Assembly (NCBI GenBank): GCA_033060915.1
Contig: CM065388.1
Span: 227,001-291,000 of the forward strand
DNA: 64,000 nt
Source: Euryodendron excelsum
Lineage: Eukaryota; Streptophyta; Magnoliopsida; Ericales; Pentaphylacaceae
Direction: 5' to 3'
Under the pieces are notes generated by a model. It did not search any database, was not told the DNA's origin, and saw only the letters and a program-made list of their open reading frames with translations. A program made the position numbers and the translations under genes. Below, one piece after another: positions 50,133 through 62,219 of this stretch. Each line of letters opens with the position of its first letter. The stretch's first letter is position 1.

Positions 50133-50530
50133 CACTATTTTGAAACTCAGACCGGACTAACCAGTTGAATTGAAAAAACTAGAAACCGAGCCAAGTAACG
50201 GTCTGGTCAGCCCTCTAAACCCGTTTTGGTCAAAACCCGATCAAACCTAGTAAAAACCGCAGTTGAACCATGATCTAGTCACTAAAACCGATTATTGAAC
50301 CGTCCGGTTCAATTTTTAAAGCAAAATTTTAGGTTTTAATTTCAAAATTTAAATTTTAAATATCAAAACTAGTGTAAAAAAATAAAATATCTTTTATTAC
50401 TATTAATAAATAAACTAATGATATAATTATGACATTATGGGTCAATAATGGTTGACCCGACGATTAAACCAGTAACCCGTGACTCGGTCTCTTTTTTTAT
50501 TTGCTCAACGGTCTGATTTTCAAAACATTG
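50133..50530. mobile_element. hAT-type MITE inside copia element 2
   Basis: The left end CACTATTTTGAAACTCAG and the reversed right end CAATGTTTTGAAAATCAG are imperfect inverted repeats. The flanks are GTCTGGAC (50125-50132) and GTTTGGAC (50531-50538), 8 bp with one difference. Interior rich in AACCGG/GGTTTG blocks with an AT core, resembling 16231-16603. 398 bp, non-coding. Confidence 0.7.
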
Positions 50531-50538
50531 GTTTGGAC

Positions 50539-51155
50539 TACTAGCATGTGCCCCATATGTACCATTTTCTCGTCATTTTATTTGTGTCCTTGTTCTATAG
50601 ATCCACGTATGTCTTTCAATTTTTCATTAATTATACACTATAAAACACAATATGTTAATATAAATATATATATATATATATAGTTATGTGTATGAATGTT
50701 GCATCAGTTGTCTTCATCCCTAATAACAAAGTCCAGATGGGAAGTGTATATACATTAACATGGAATCAATCAATATATATATAACAACATGGAAAAACTG
50801 CCTCTCAATAATAAAAAGAAGAAATAGTGGGGAATAAAAATAAAATAAATAGAGAAAGAGGTGGAAAAGTTTTTTTATACATATGGACTTTTGATTAAAA
50901 TAATGATAAGTGAAAATATGATGTTTATTATTTAATGGTGAGTATATTCGGATTATAAGAGGAAGGATAGACAAACAAGTTGTTTAATTGTTATTAGATT
51001 TATATTTGTCAATAAATATTCTTGTTCTTGATAGATCTCCCATAAGAGAATATTATTTGACCGAAGTTCTATACTATGTCTTCTTTATATTATTTTGATG
51101 TTATCATGATTTAGAGTCTAAAATTTTGTTATCTTGTAGGTATAGCATTTTGAAA
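50539..51155. other. Non-coding leader of copia element 2, unusually long
   Basis: AT-rich sequence between the MITE and gag, with a TA tract near 50666-50681. It is longer than a usual copia leader, so another unrecognised insertion may be present. Confidence 0.4.
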
Positions 51156-54100
51156 ATATCAAACTTTGCAAAACTAAAATTTACCACTCTTGACATTTTA
51201 GGCAAGAACTATTTATCTTGGATAGTTGATATTGAGATTTATGTGTATGCGAAGGCTCTTGAAAATACTATAAAAGAAGAAAATGAATAATCCCAGCAAG
51301 ATCATGCAAAATCAATAATTTTTCTTCTCCGTCATATTCACGAAGAGTTAAAAACTGAATACCTTACGGTAAAAAACTCACTGGCACTATAACAAAGTTT
51401 AAAGGAGAACAATGAGCATCAAAATACCATGTTTCTTCCCAAAGCTTGCTATGATTGGATGCACCTAAGGTTGTAAGATTTTAAAACTATTAATGAGTAC
51501 AATTTTACATTATTTAACATCAACTCACAATTGACATTATGTGGACAAAATATTACTGATGAAGATATGTTAGAAAAAATATACTCCACATTTCATGCCT
51601 CGAATGTGCTCCTGCAACAGTAATATTGAGAGCGAGGCTTTAAAAAATATTCAGAATTAAGATCATGTCTTCTTTTGGCTGAACAAAATAATGAGTTTAT
51701 GATGAAAAACCATCAGTCTCACTCGACCAATTCAACATCATTCGTTGAAGTGAATGCGATCTCATTTTATGGATGTGGTCGTGGATGTGGCCGTGGCATA
51801 AATAATTTTTGTCATCGTGGGGGTTACTATGGAGGTAACAGTTATAATTATTCAAGTTCTCGAGTTAAGAATACTACACCACACCACGAGTAATGAAACA
51901 ACTCATAAACAAAACAAAAAAAAAAAAAAAAAAGGCAAAGGTGTACAAAATAATATAAAAATTATGAAGATATTTACTATAGATGTGGTATGAAAGGGCA
52001 TTGGTTATGTACCTGTTGTACGCTCAAACCTTTTATTGATTTTTATCAAGCATCAACAAAAGATAAAAGGAAAAAAGGTTGTAATGAATTTCACAAACTT
52101 TGATGACTCAGTAGAAGTCACTCATCCTGATGTTTCATATTTTTTTGAAGATCGTATTGGAAAAATAGAACACTTAATTAGTGATGGAAATGTTCACACC
52201 AACTAGTTTATGTTATTGTTCTTTTAGTTTATTGTAAACTTTTGTGATGTTTTCCAAAGTATGTTTCGTTTAATGAATGTTTTGTTTCTTTATAAATAAA
52301 CAATTTTAATATTTTATATAGACGTCTGTAATCTACCAAAACATTAATAGCTTCTCAGATAAACGATGGAGACATATGTCTAGTAGACAGTGTAATAACC
52401 CATACAATTTTTTAAGAGAAAAAAAAATATTTTGTCAGTTTAACATTAGTCGAAATTAACGTTAAGACAATATCTGGCACTACAAAATTAATTGATGGTG
52501 CTATGTATTCAATTAGAGCTATAAGAAATTTACTCAATTTTAAAGATATACGTAGTAATAGGTATCATATAGAAACAATAAATGAAGATAATAAAGAACA
52601 GCTGTACATTACTTCTATTATTTTATGCCAGAAGCATATGTTAGGAAAATTTCCTACCTTTTCTTATGGATTATATTATACAACCATAAGAATTATGGAA
52701 TCATCTGAAGTAATGTACCAGAAGTGTTTTGACCCAAAGAGTTTTATACTTTGGCATGATCATATTGATCATTTAAGATGAACGATGATGTTTCGAATAA
52801 TTGAGAACTCACATGGACATCCGCTAAAGAGCTAGAAGATTCTTTTGTCAAGTGATTATACTTGTCCCGCTTGTTCACAAGAAAAATTAATTGTGAGACC
52901 ATCCCCTTCAAAAGTAGTAGTTAAATCCCTAACATTTTTACGAAGAATTCAGGGGGATATTGTTAGGAATTTATACTAAAAGACATGTTTTGTGTAATGA
53001 TTTTAGTATTTATTAATAAATTATTTATTCCATTTTAACGAGAATCTGTGTGAGCAATGTTTGTATTGCGTTATTTATTTAATAATTATGCATGTGTGTC
53101 TCTTATTCTATACAGTAGATGATTTGGTGTGTAAAGTACGGCTTACACACGAAAGATTAGTTTATCGGTTCTTATAGAATATAAGCTTATCATTCACAAT
53201 CTTAGATAGATCTGGACACAGTATTAGTAGGACTGTAGCACAAGTTTTTAATAGGTTTGTCTTTACTATGGAGAACGGTATAATTCCAACTCCTTGCACT
53301 AGTACACTTTGTGTGTATTGAACAAGATCATGTTGAAGTAATTGTTTTATACTGACTACATGAAATAATTAATATCTCATGATTATTATGAATGCTTATG
53401 CTCTTAATCCTAATATAATAAATAGACATGTGCATGTAGTGTTTATTGTTTTGGTTCACAGAAGAGTGAGATTCTTTGTGGGTCAATAAACTCAGTGAGT
53501 TGGACAATAACATTACATGTATAGTGAATATTAATTATTGATGGAATCCACGTCCCAGTATAGAGATTGATGATACGCCCTTAAGGAAACTTATAAGATT
53601 TAATTATGTTAAACACTGCAGGTGGATTATGAATTCGACATATCAAATAAGTTAAGTGGAAGGTCTCAAAGAATTAAATAAGTCTATTAAATTTAATTGT
53701 CAGTAATTTAATTTAATAGACAGGTATCTATAATCTTAAAGTGGGGAGATAAATAAGCATTTAATAATATGGAGCTCGAAATATAATTCCCAATATGATA
53801 GGGAGTGCAATTGTAATTCATTAGTGATATAAGTTATAATTTATGTAAATAGGAATTAATCCTGGTTGGATTAGGAATTTTTATTTGCGTAGGAAGTCCT
53901 AGTTATACTAATCATATGATCCCTGCTACAGCCTTTATATATACACATTTCTATATATACGCATTCTAAGAGCAGTTAAGGTTACACTGACTTATGTTTG
54001 AGAGATACACGTTTTTGTGAGTAAAAGAAACCCTAACAGCTGTAAGGCTACTCTCTCTAGAGTAAGGCGTGTATGAGAGATACAACGGATGTTCGAAGGT

Positions 54101-57100
54101 TGAGTTCGAGCAATTAATTCATAATTATTGTTGTTGCTTATTATTTAGGATCAAACCAGAGGAATCTCGAAGGTATGATTCTAATCACGTAGATTAGGGT
54201 ATACCAATCAGATTAAAATTTTTGGTCTTATACGTATATATTATCGTCAGGTCGTGAGAAATTTCACAGTCCTTAGCAGATATATATGGGCTGATACACC
54301 CACCATGTGGATCATTTCGCTATTTTATGATTTTAATAGATGCATTCACGCGATGGTCACATGTTTGTTTACTTTCTACTAGTAGCATTGCATTTCCTAG
54401 GCTTCTTACTTAAATCATTAGATTACGAGTATAATTTTCAGATTACCCGATTAAGTCAATACGACTGGATAATGTTGATGAGTTTACATCTCAAGCTTGT
54501 AATGATTATTGCATGTCTATAAGGATTGATGTTAAACATCTTATTGCACAAACACATACACACAAAATGCTCTTCCAGAATCTTTTATCAAACGCCATCA
54601 GCTGATAGCTCGACCTTTATTTATGAGAACAAAATTACTAGTCTCTGCTTGGGGACATGCCATATTGCATGCTGCATCATTGGTCCATGTCTGACCTACT
54701 ACTTATTATGAATATTCACCATTACAGCTTGTTTTTGGTCAATCGTTAAATATTTTACATTTAAGGATTTTTAGTTGTGTTGTATATATACCAATTGTGC
54801 TACCACAACGTACTAAGATGGATCCCCATCGTCGACTTGGAATTTATATTGGTTTTGATTCTCCATCTATCATTAGATACCTTGAACCTTTAATCGGAGA
54901 TGTATTCACAGCACGCTTTGCGAATTGTTATTTTGATGAGACACTTTTTTTACCATTAGGGAGAGATAAGATGCAACTAGAAAAACAATATGAGATCACT
55001 TGGAATGCTTCCACATCATTTCATCTTAACCCTCGAACAAATCAATATGAATTAGAAGTTCACAGGATTATTTATTTACAAACGATTGCAAATCAATTAT
55101 CCAATGTGTTTACTGATACAAAGAAGATAATCAAATCATATATACTAGTTACTAATACCCTAACACGTATTGATGTTCTTGTAGGACAATCTGCTAATAT
55201 AATAACAAATGAGTCTAAAACAAGTCTGAAACGTGGGAGACATGTCGGTACAAAGGACACAATTCTTAGAAGAAGGAAGGCACAAGTACATAAGTAAGTT
55301 AGTATTACTAAAAAAAATCAGAATATCTAAACCTCTTGAAGATGGAATTCTTGTAAAAGAATTCTCAGAAAAGAAGCTTCCTGAAGAGATATTCCATACA
55401 AAGGAAATGGTAACTGAAAATAATGAGATCTCCATAAATTATGTGAATACATTAGATAGATGAAATAGAAATAAAATTATTGTCGACAACATATTTTCAT
55501 TTAAAGTGGCTCTCAAAATTACAAGAAGTAATAAACAGATTGAACCGCAGACAGTTGACGCATGTCAAAGTAGAAATGATTGGCCAAAATAGAAAGAAGC
55601 TATTGAGACAGAATTAAACTCATTAGCACAACGTAAAGTATTTGGACCTGTAGTCCAAACACTAGAAGATGTAAAACCAGTTGGATATAAATGGGTATTC
55701 GTGCGAAAATGAAATGAGAAAAATGAAATCACAAGATATAAAGCACGACTAGTAGCACAAAGTTTCTCGCAGAGACCTGGTATTGATTATGATGAGACAT
55801 ACTCTCCTGTAAATGTACACAATTACGTTCAGATTCTTGATTAGTTTATCAATCTCAGAAGGACTAGATATGCGTCTGATGGATGTAGTGACAACGTACT
55901 TATATGGTGAATTAAATAATGATATATTTAAAAATTCTGGAAGGATTTAAAATGCCCGAAGCAAATATGTCGAAACCTAGAAACTTATATTCTATCAAGC
56001 TTCAAAGATCTTTGTATGGGTTAAAACAATCTAAACACATGTGGTACAATTGTTTGAGTGAATATCTATTAAAAAATGGATATGTGAATAATACAATTTG
56101 TCCATGCGTTTTTATTAAGAAATTATGATCTAGATTTGTTATTATTGCAGTCTACGTTGATGATCTGAATCTTATTGGAACTCCTGAAGATATTACAACA
56201 ACTGCTAGTTATTTAAATAAGGAGTTTGAAATGAAAGATTTTAGAAAAATAAAATTTTGTCTTGGATTACAAATTGAGCACTTATCAAATAGAATTCTTA
56301 TCCATCATTCTATATATACGGAAAAGGTTTTAAATTGATTTTATACTGGACAAAGCTCATTCATTGAGTTTCCCCATGATTGTCCAATCACTAGATGTAT
56401 AAAAGGGTCTTTTTCATCCTCAAGAAGATGGTGAAGAAATTCTTGGCCTTGAAGTACCATATATCAATGCTATTGGAACTCTTATGTATCTTGCAAATTG
56501 CACAAGACCCGATATTGCATTTTCTGTCAATTTACTAGCAAAATATAGTTCTGCACCAACTCAAATGCATTGGAAAGGGGTGGAGTATAAATTCCGTTAC
56601 CTCCAAGGAACAACAGATCTGAATTTGTTCTATTCAAAGGGACTAAAATCAGAGTTAGTTAGCTATACAGATGCTGATTACCTTTCTAATCCATATAAAG
56701 TATGGTCACAAGATATGTATATTTTGGCGATGTATTTAACTATGTATATCACAGGTATGTATGTATCTATGGTAACATTGCTATATCTTGGCGATCTGTG
56801 AAGCAGACACTAACTGCAACTTTTTTAAATCATTCTAGGATTATCGCAATTCATAAAGCAAGCGAATAGTGCATTTGGTTGAGATTTATGATCCAACATA
56901 TTCAAAAAGGTTGCAGATTATCCTTGATCAAAGATACCTCAACAATATTGTATAAAATAATGTATCTTGTATTGCATAAATTGAGAGAGGCTACATCAAA
57001 GGTGACATAACCAAACATATATTGCCAAAGTTCTTTTATGCACATGAACTCTAGAAAAATAGTGATATTGATGTCCAACAGATACGCTCAAGTGATAACT

Positions 57101-57300
57101 TGGCATACTTATTTACTAAAGCACTCCCAACTGCAACATTTGAGAAATTGGTACACATTATTGGCATACGTCATCTCAAAGATCTTTCATGCTGAACAAG
57201 TTTATGGGGTACATTCACGAGAGGGAATTGCATACTGTATTCTTTTTCCTTCGTCAAAGGTTTTTTCTCCCACAGGGTTTTCCTTGACAAGGTTTTAATT
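51156..57300 (+). pseudogene. Heavily degraded copia gag-pol of element 2
   Basis: Gag begins where an ATG would be expected but reads ATA (51156), followed by KLKFTTLDILGKNYLSW-like sequence. A zinc-knuckle relic (RCGMKGHWLC) lies near 51982. Pre-integrase ILWHDHIDH is near 52750. Integrase resumes at 54284 after the solo LTR insertion (GLIHPPCGSFRYFMILIDA). Reverse transcriptase shows [14 protein letters not shown] near 55750, SLYGLKQSKHMWYN near 56010 and YVDD at 56153-56164. Dozens of stops and frameshifts. Clearly dead. Confidence 0.88.
52961..54278 (+). mobile_element. 1.3 kb solo LTR nested in the integrase region of copia element 2
   Basis: Begins TGTTAGGA and ends TCCTTAGCA (short inverted ends), 1318 bp, with GATAT before (52956-52960) and after (54279-54283), an exact 5-bp target duplication. 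Removing it restores a continuous integrase reading frame across the site. Contains a TATA-like CTTTATATATACAC near 53932. No coding domains. The size suits large copia LTRs, but the lineage is not certain. Confidence 0.85.
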
Positions 57301-57418
57301 AGGCAGTATTGCCCCATCCAACTTTATTCTTCGAGGCACAAGTATATTGTACTTTTTTTCTTTTGTCTAGTAAGGTTTTAATGAGGCATATCTTGTGCGG
57401 TGGTCATCCATGGGGGAG

Positions 57419-57809
57419 TGTTATGATTAAAAAAAAAAATGGTGGATGTTTATTACCCATGTGAACCTATGTGACAATGTTGGGTGGTGGATTCCACTAT
57501 CTAGCCTGCATGCACTTCTCTCTATAAATAAAGAAGTTTTGGCTATGGGCAAAATGCATAAGAAGAAGAGGAGAGAAATAAGAGAGAAGAGAGAAGAAAG
57601 CAAAAGGTGTAAGTAAAATATTCAAGTTTAAGTTGTATTTTATATTTTGTCCTATTATAGAAATAAAGTCTTGGGTGACCAAGAAAATTTATCTCTAATA
57701 GTTCTAGGAGAATTATCTAACTATTATTTGACAGTTCCAGAAGAACTAATTTTATTATATACTGTGTTTGGTTATTTTGCTTACTTTATATTTTTTTAGT
57801 TTTATAACA
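57419..57809 (+). repeat. 3' LTR of copia element 2
   Basis: 391 bp, starting TGTTATGATT after the purine tract GGGGGAG and ending TATAACA. The hairpin seen in the 5' LTR is broken here by a short duplication (ATGTGAACCTATGTGACA). Confidence 0.88.
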
Positions 57810-58415
57810 TTTTATGAATTGTCTATGAATTAATTGGAATATATTCCTTATATCTGTATCATTCACTGGACTTTACTCATACTGTTGATTAATATTTAGA
57901 AAATGGAAAGTAGGACCATGCTTGGAGATGTTTGTGAAGTTTGGTTGAAAATGTCATTTGAAAGATTAATGCTTTATTTTTGTGAATCTAGCTTTTCACT
58001 TTTCAAGCTACTAACCTATGTGATAGTTGAAAGACATTGTCTTATATATATTTGTTTTGTATGGCCTTGGAATAGGCCTAAAGGTTTGAAATAAACTTAT
58101 GTATATGGTTTGATTTCGAATGTGTGGAAAACGGAGGCTCTGAAGCTTAACTTTGAATGTACGATATTATATTATGCTTCCACCATTATCTATATTATAG
58201 ATGACTGCACATGTGATCAACTTAATTCATGTGTTAGGCATTTGGTAATTATACTACTGGCCTGTTATGACCTTAATCTATGAGATTTGGGTTGTGATAC
58301 AACCTATGCCCAAGCAAGCACAAGTATTGAGCTTTTCAACCCCATCAGTCAGGCCTTGGCTAGCTTGCTTGCCTGATTAAGCAGACGGATGTATGATTAG
58401 GATTTGTTATAATAT

Positions 58416-58966
58416 AGGTAAATTATGCCAGAGGTCCTAATAGTTTGACCCATGTCTCAATTTGGTTCCTGTAGTTTCAATTGTAACAATTTTGCCCTTT
58501 AATTTTGTATAGTGGGTCTAATTAGTCCAGTTGGTAACGGTTCTCACAGAATTGAAAGGAAAATTGACGTGCCGTGAATGCGAGGGGTATATCAGTAAAT
58601 TCACTTCCTTCTTATCTCTTTTCTTTTTTTATTTCCCTTTTTTTCTAAGTAATTCTTTCTGCTCTTCTCAGCTCAACGAATCCTGCAACATCCCCCACAA
58701 TCATGGATGTAACCCATCAGCAGCCATAACAATCTCCTCCAGTCGAACCCACCATCAACTAAGCATCTCTTTCTATTTCTAAAGATGTACCACATAGCTC
58801 TCTTTCAATTGTTGAAACCATCACTCTTATAGTTGCACCCCTCTCCCTCTCATACTCCCTCTTGTGCCATTAAACCACCAATGTGGCCATCATCTTGGCC
58901 ACCACAGCTACACAACTCAATCAGAGCCACATCTTCCTCTTTTTCTCTCTAAGCTAAAGAACCCAC

Positions 58967-59025
<59 letters not shown>

Positions 59026-60059
59026 CCAAACCCACAGAACCCACCACCCTCTCTCTCTCCTCCTCTTTCTTCTTACACGACCGAACCACAATCACGGCCA
59101 CCATCTTGGCCACTACAACCACACATAGTCCTTTTTCTCTCTTTAAGCCAAAGTACCCACTTCTCTTAATCTCTCACTGAACCCAACCCATCAAACGAAC
59201 AAAATCATAAACGAGAACCAAATAAGAGATTAATACTAGAGAATCACATGCAACAACAATATTGTAAAAAAATAAATTTACCCAAACCCAATAAAACCTA
59301 AGCAGTTTAGAGTCAAGAATCAAATCAAATTCATCAGCTCTAGCCCCAATTCTAGACCTTATTTTCAAGTGTTTCATTGAAAACCTCAAGAACAAAAAAT
59401 AATAGATCCTTTGATTAAAAATCCAACTCAAACCATTAGATTTTTCAAATCTCATGACCTCAAGAGTAGCACTGGAGGCTGAAGGAGTTTGAGTGAAATT
59501 ATGGGGAAGGAGTTGAACCGTTGAGGTGGTGTGATTGTGTGTGTATATGGTTGCACTAGAAGTGGGGCACAGACAATGTGCCACGACTTCTACTTACCCC
59601 ACTAACTTCATGCTCTAACTAAAAACAGTTAGTTGTCTATCAAAAAAATTAAATAAATAAAGGGAGTTAGTTAATTTAGATTAAAATTATTATTTTGTCC
59701 CTTAATATTTATTTTTTTGTGACAGGCTTCAGCAAGTAGTCTTCACCAAACCTCATGTATTTGTTTTATAATAGTATAGATATATCAAATATATATATAT
59801 ATATATATAATTGGGTGTATATATATAACTACATAAGCAATTTATAAAAAGAAACAAGAGAAAAAAGTGGTAAATTTACCTTTTACACCTCACGTGCACA
59901 TCATATGGCTATTTTCCGTCCAATTCTATTAGAACCGTTATCAATTGGACTAATTTGATGTACTATACAAAATTAAAGGGCAAAATTATTACGATTAGAA
60001 CTATAGGGACCAAATTGAGACATATGTCAAACTATAAGAACCTCTGGCATAATTTACCC
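58416..60059. mobile_element. Non-autonomous Mutator-like element with long (about 150-190 bp) TIRs
   Basis: Left end AGGTAAATTATGCCAGAGG and the reversed right end GGGTAAATTATGCCAGAGG. The similarity continues inward for well over 100 bases on each side (ACCAAATTGAGACAT, GGGCAAAATTATTAC, ATTGGACTAATTTGATG and their partners). The 9-bp flanks are TTATAATAT (58407-58415) and TTATAACAT (60060-60068), one difference, as for Mutator. The interior has no transposase. It holds two diverged copies of a segment with CATCTTGGCCAC and TTTTTCTCTCT around a CT microsatellite. Confidence 0.8.
58971..59022. repeat. (CT)n microsatellite inside the Mutator-like element
   Basis: About 26 CT units between two diverged copies of the element's internal repeat. 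Confidence 0.93.
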
Positions 60060-60068
60060 TTATAACAT

Positions 60069-61084
60069 TTAAATGCAACCTCTCTTCCATGTATCCGTTC
60101 CAGAAAAAAAGAAAACAAGAAAAGGCATCGCATATTATTGTTGAAACATTAATACCTAGCCAGCTCCTTCAAATGAGGTGTACGTATAATATCTGTCTGC
60201 CCTTTGCTTCCTTCTTCATCTTCTAGCTCCCTCTTTGTTTTCCTTTTCTTTTCGTTTCATTGCATGTTAATTAGTTAATTAATAAGGAGAACTCTGTGAG
60301 GCCGATGCCTATTGCCTTTTAGGTTGCATTTCTTTAAAATGCCCGTAGGATAGGATGGTTATAGAAACTTGGTTATTCAAACTCATCAGTTATTTTTATT
60401 TTTATTTTTCTTTTTCGTTTTCGAGTTTTGAATTTTGTGAATGTGACTCATACAAGTTGCCAAAGAAGTAGTGTAGTACTCTCACTTTTCAGCTTTTGAA
60501 ATGAGTTGTCTGTACGATTATTTTTAAGCCCTTGATTAATTAACCTTCCAGGGATTGCTTTCATTGCTTTGACACCCATCTTCCAAGGTCTAAGTATAAC
60601 ATAATAAACAAATAAACATACTAATAAAGTGTACAGCTCTAAAGACGTATAATGCTACTAAGATTCCTTTCGATCGTGAAAATTAACATTGGTAAGCGGT
60701 GGTTAATTTTCTTCTCTTTATTCTAATTATATCAAATAGAATATATATCGCGAAGGTCGTCCCATCAGTACTCACTGATCACCCATCATCCTTAGGATTA
60801 CAAATTTATGACATATATATTCTGGAAACTGTGTGAAGCCATGTTTTAGTTCATAGTAAGGTCTAACTTCTCACGTACGAGACCCACCCACCCATATCTT
60901 TTAGATGGGTCTGGATGCGTTACTTGCCATCAGACTGGCCTTCTATAAGCTAGGGACAAATCTAGCCATTTCTTCATTCGTGGCTGAGCCTAAGATGATT
61001 GTAAGATTTTGTTAAATCTCTTATCTGATGTTCCAGATCCAGAGCACATGCCTGTGTATGGACTTAGCAGTAAGCAGAATATAT
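60069..61084. other. Intergenic, no gene recognised
   Basis: AT-rich, with T-runs and no convincing coding frame, transposon end or RNA gene. Confidence 0.45.
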
Positions 61085-61560
61085 ATATATATATATATAT
61101 AATATGTATATAATAGGTACCAGTTTCGTACACCAAAACAGATCACTCTCAAAATTTCAATCTCTCCCTTCACCGATTGAGCATTCATACCGAATAGACC
61201 AGTCGGACATCTTGAGCATAGCGTCAGGTGCCCTACCAGTACATCCCGAAATTCACGCTTACAAATAAGCTACCACTTATTGACTAGGGATACCATTACC
61301 CTCATGATGTATGCATCCATTATCCAATAATCACTCTAATCTACACTGGTATATAAAGAGGATTTCACCACCTTCATAAGCACGGATACAGAATTCTTGC
61401 CATTACTCTGCCCATATTTCTTTAAACCAATTGCCTAACTTTGACATCAGAGTGTTCTTGGCAGGCACCACACCGGTGTTCATAGTCTAGAGAAACCTAA
61501 CCTTCTACCAAATTAGTTCATCTTAACCTGAAGCAGACCGTACAAATTTACTGCATCATC
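61085..61560 (+). mobile_element. Ty3/gypsy-type LTR remnant (limits approximate)
   Basis: A TATA box (GGTATATAAAGAGG, about 61349) is followed by AACTTTGACATCAGAGTG and TTCTTGGCAGGCACCACACC (about 61438-61473), the R-U5 pattern of many plant gypsy LTRs. I did not find ends with CA or a target duplication. A TA tract lies at its left. Confidence 0.45.
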
Positions 61561-61729
61561 AATTTATAAATTGTTATTTCTCATAAAGTACGTAGTTATT
61601 GAAGCAATATTAACTAACCTGCCAACAATGGATACTGTCTTAATGTAGCTATGGAAATAATATTTACTTTCACAATGTTAAGCTGCCATAATTGAGCGTA
61701 CTTTTTCAAGTGTGAAAGGCCATGTCCCC

Positions 61730-61751
61730 GGGGGGGGGGGGGGGGGGGGGG
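61730..61751. repeat. Run of 22 G after CCCC
   Basis: Perfect poly-G of 22 bases, immediately preceded by CCCC. Rare in plant genomes and prone to assembly or sequencing error; could form a G-quadruplex. Confidence 0.9.
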
Positions 61752-62219
61752 AGTTGGTTGAAGTGTTGTTTTCACTCATAAATTGCCTCTGCGTGCGAGC
61801 ATGGCCAAGGAGTGGGTTTACAGAACATGTGAAAAAAGCTTGTCTAACACATAGAGGTACATATATATATATATATGACTGATGGAACACATTCTAAATT
61901 TCGTAAGGTAGTTGGGGGGTAATAGTGACAGGGTTGTTAATTTTAACCCAAGAGTGAGAAATTTCTTTCTTTTTATTCTTTACTGGTACTACTTTATGTA
62001 TGTTGTTTAGTTTTCCAGGAGGCTGGGGCTCATTCTTTAAATTCGACTCAATTTCCCTAGTTATCTATTATTTATAAACACATCCCTTACTTGTACTAAA
62101 CAATATAAGGAAAAAAAGAAAAAAAAACTAGAAAATCCAAGCAATTGAAACTAATCATATGGCATAAGTCGAAAGTGGAGCAGCTTAATTTGACTTTTAA
62201 GTTTGTGATTTGTGCTAAT

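Larger units (their letters stand above)
49588..57809 (+). mobile_element. Ty1/copia LTR retrotransposon (element 2), old and nested
   Basis: Bounded by TTTTA at 49583-49587 and 57810-57814, an exact 5-bp duplication. LTRs of 382 and 391 bp begin TGTTAT and end TATAACA, and contain a TATA box (CTCTATAAATAGAGG, about 49680). A primer-binding-like ATTATCAGTAC follows the 5' LTR and GGGGGAG precedes the 3' LTR. Total length of 8.2 kb is inflated by two further insertions (50133-50530, 52961-54278). The LTRs differ far more than those of element 1 (roughly 10 percent by eye). Confidence 0.9.
47901..58299 (+). mobile_element. Ty3/gypsy-type solo LTR (about 2.17 kb) split by copia element 2
   Basis: Starts TGTAACATC and ends GGGTTGTGATA, with CAACC directly before (47896-47900) and directly after (58300-58304), an exact 5-bp target duplication. 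Many plant Tekay/Del-type LTRs begin TGTAACA and end GTGACA; here the last CA appears as TA. Removing the copia insertion and its duplication leaves about 2172 bp with no primer-binding site, gag or pol, so it is a solo LTR left by LTR-LTR recombination. It contains a 39-bp tandem repeat near 48874-48970. Lineage is inferred. Confidence 0.7.

Noticed and set aside
51675..51893. Gly-rich frame as a host RNA-binding protein
   Set aside because: Position and context show it is the distal gag region of copia element 2.
59174..59584. 136-codon minus-strand open frame as a gene
   Set aside because: It lies wholly inside the Mutator-like element, has no recognisable domain and ordinary AT-rich composition; treated as possible captured sequence only.
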